Shown here: positions 63,178 through 64,000 of the stretch, one piece after another
Layout of the letters: each line of letters starts with the position of its first letter
How positions within the stretch are numbered: the stretch's first letter is position 1
Assembly: GCA_963733945.1 (NCBI GenBank)
Contig: CAVTFD010000011.1
Span: 248,001-312,000, forward strand
DNA from: AP-15 sp963733945
GTDB lineage: Bacteria > Pseudomonadota > Alphaproteobacteria > ATCC43930 > CGMCC-115725
DNA: 64,000 nucleotides
Direction of reading: 5' to 3'
The notes under the pieces: model-generated
Databases searched by the model: none
What the model saw: the letters and a program-made list of their open reading frames with translations, nothing else
What the model was told of the DNA's origin: nothing
Made by a program: the position numbers and the translations under genes

Positions 63178-63995
63178 AAGGGATAAAGCTGGAGGTGCTT
63201 CAATCCAGAGCGATCATGCTTTAGGTGTCTGGGCAGAGCCGGAAGGGCTGGCCGACGCGGTGGCTGGCTCAAGCACGCAACACAACCTTATTGCAGCCGA
63301 TGTTGCCCGCCGCTGCATCTGCAGCAAATCTGCAGCAAAAATTGGTTGCATACAATCCCTGGGTTCGCCTGGGACTGACGCGACGCCGCAAATTGCGACA
63401 ACAACACCTCAGCTCCATGACAATCGTTGCGCGCACCGTCGGGTTAATCGAACGGTTCTTGCGACCATTACATACCATTTCGACAAATTTATGATGCGGC
63501 GAGCCGCTATGATCCAATCTTCGACGATTGGGTTGGTTGATGGTGTCTGGACTGTCTCGGAATACCTGCCGCCTGTGGCAAAGCATCCGCCCGCGCGCCC
63601 ATGCTCGAAAAGTAACAATTTTGGAAGGCGGGGTAGGCGAAGCGGCAAGCGCGTGACCGGCCGCCCGCTCCGGCACGACAGCGGCGGTGTCAGATGTGAC
63701 AGACCACGAAGGCAGAGGTGTGCCTGGAATGACGCAAAGCCACGAGTTCCGGACCCACGAGGCGAGCAACCCGAACGATTGGCTGCGAACGAGGCTGGTT
63801 GTGCCCGAATTCCATTGCGGTGTGCCTCGATGAGACGGAAGATCGCGCTCAACAGCCCCGGAATCTGGGGAATATCGGCTAAGATGGCTCCCCAGTTGTT
63901 GTCTCGTGTCTCTCCCGGGCTCCAGGCGTGAAGACCGGGTGCCAACGAGACGAGGCAAAACGATGGCGGCTACGCTTCACGGAGGAGACGGAAAC
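63178..63995. other. Gene-poor end of window
   Basis: About 800 bases without a gene I can support. Open frames exist on both strands, but none has family similarity or a good start site. A minus-strand frame near 63800-63945 (reading DNNWGAILADIPQIPGLLSA) is the least implausible, still unsupported. The segment 63300-63500 has repeated GCAAATCTGCAGCAAA-like words but no clear structure. Confidence 0.4.
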
Positions 63996-64000
63996 ATGGC
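63996..64000 (+). CDS. Start of a gene cut by the window edge
   Basis: ATGGC at the window end is preceded at proper distance by a strong ribosome-binding site, GGAGGAGACGGAAAC. Only the first codon and a half lie inside, so the product is unknown. Confidence 0.35.

Noticed and set aside
63152..63931. 259-residue plus-strand frame at the window end
   Set aside because: Passes through the palindromic repeat and low-complexity sequence, no domain or start signal.

Overview
The window is GC-rich alphaproteobacterial chromosome, most like Rhodospirillales. Gene content and order support this: a SUF operon, patatin/acetoacetate decarboxylase/3-hydroxybutyrate dehydrogenase, and the block ppsR-[gap]-hemE-hemH-hemJ-rho ... 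mnmE-mnmG-rsmG-parA-parB that marks the replication-origin region in this class. No rRNA, tRNA, CRISPR array or intact insertion sequence was seen.

Layout. 1-5.6 kb: sufB(partial)-coiled-coil ORF-sufC-sufD-sufS-sufU-sufT. 6.0-7.3 kb: a GrdB-like gene whose in-frame TGA sits at the redox cysteine and is followed by a SECIS-like hairpin, so it is a predicted selenoprotein. 7.3-24.6 kb: metabolic, envelope and transport genes (PLP enzyme, ketone-body module, GH63-like glucosidase with a debranching-enzyme remnant, DcaP-like porin, NitT/TauT-type ABC transporter, TPR protein). 24.6-39.6 kb: mostly minus-strand housekeeping genes (lysS, SbmA-like ABC protein, hldE, smr, lutABC, mltA, Tim44-like, dnaQ, coaE, aroE, ppsR), with mmcB, fxsA and secB on plus. 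39.64-40.05 kb: candidate oriC. 40-44 kb: heme genes and rho. 44-49.5 kb: membrane protein, quinone reductase, DUF255 protein, ferredoxin. 49.5-58.5 kb: mnmE, an atypical AT-richer cassette, a broken second copy of the mnmG 5' end, then mnmG, rsmG, parA, parB and three parS sites. 58.5-64 kb: a SUMT-like fragment, secreted and binding proteins, an FkbM methyltransferase, a CoA-transferase and a repeat-bearing gap.

Genes left of 39.7 kb run mainly leftwards and those right of it mainly rightwards, which fits divergent replication from that gap.

Six genes (lysS, lutC, hemE, hemH, a polytopic membrane protein, a CaiB-type CoA-transferase) carry ten single-base insertions and no clear deletion, mostly in short homopolymers. 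Because essential genes are hit, consensus or assembly error is more likely than decay. These genes are listed as pseudogenes only because their frames are broken in this text.

The best candidates for new biology are the predicted UxxC selenoprotein, the in-frame palindromic repeat inside the mnmE G domain, the foreign-looking two-gene cassette between mnmE and mnmG with its inverted repeats, and the parS-containing tandem duplication.
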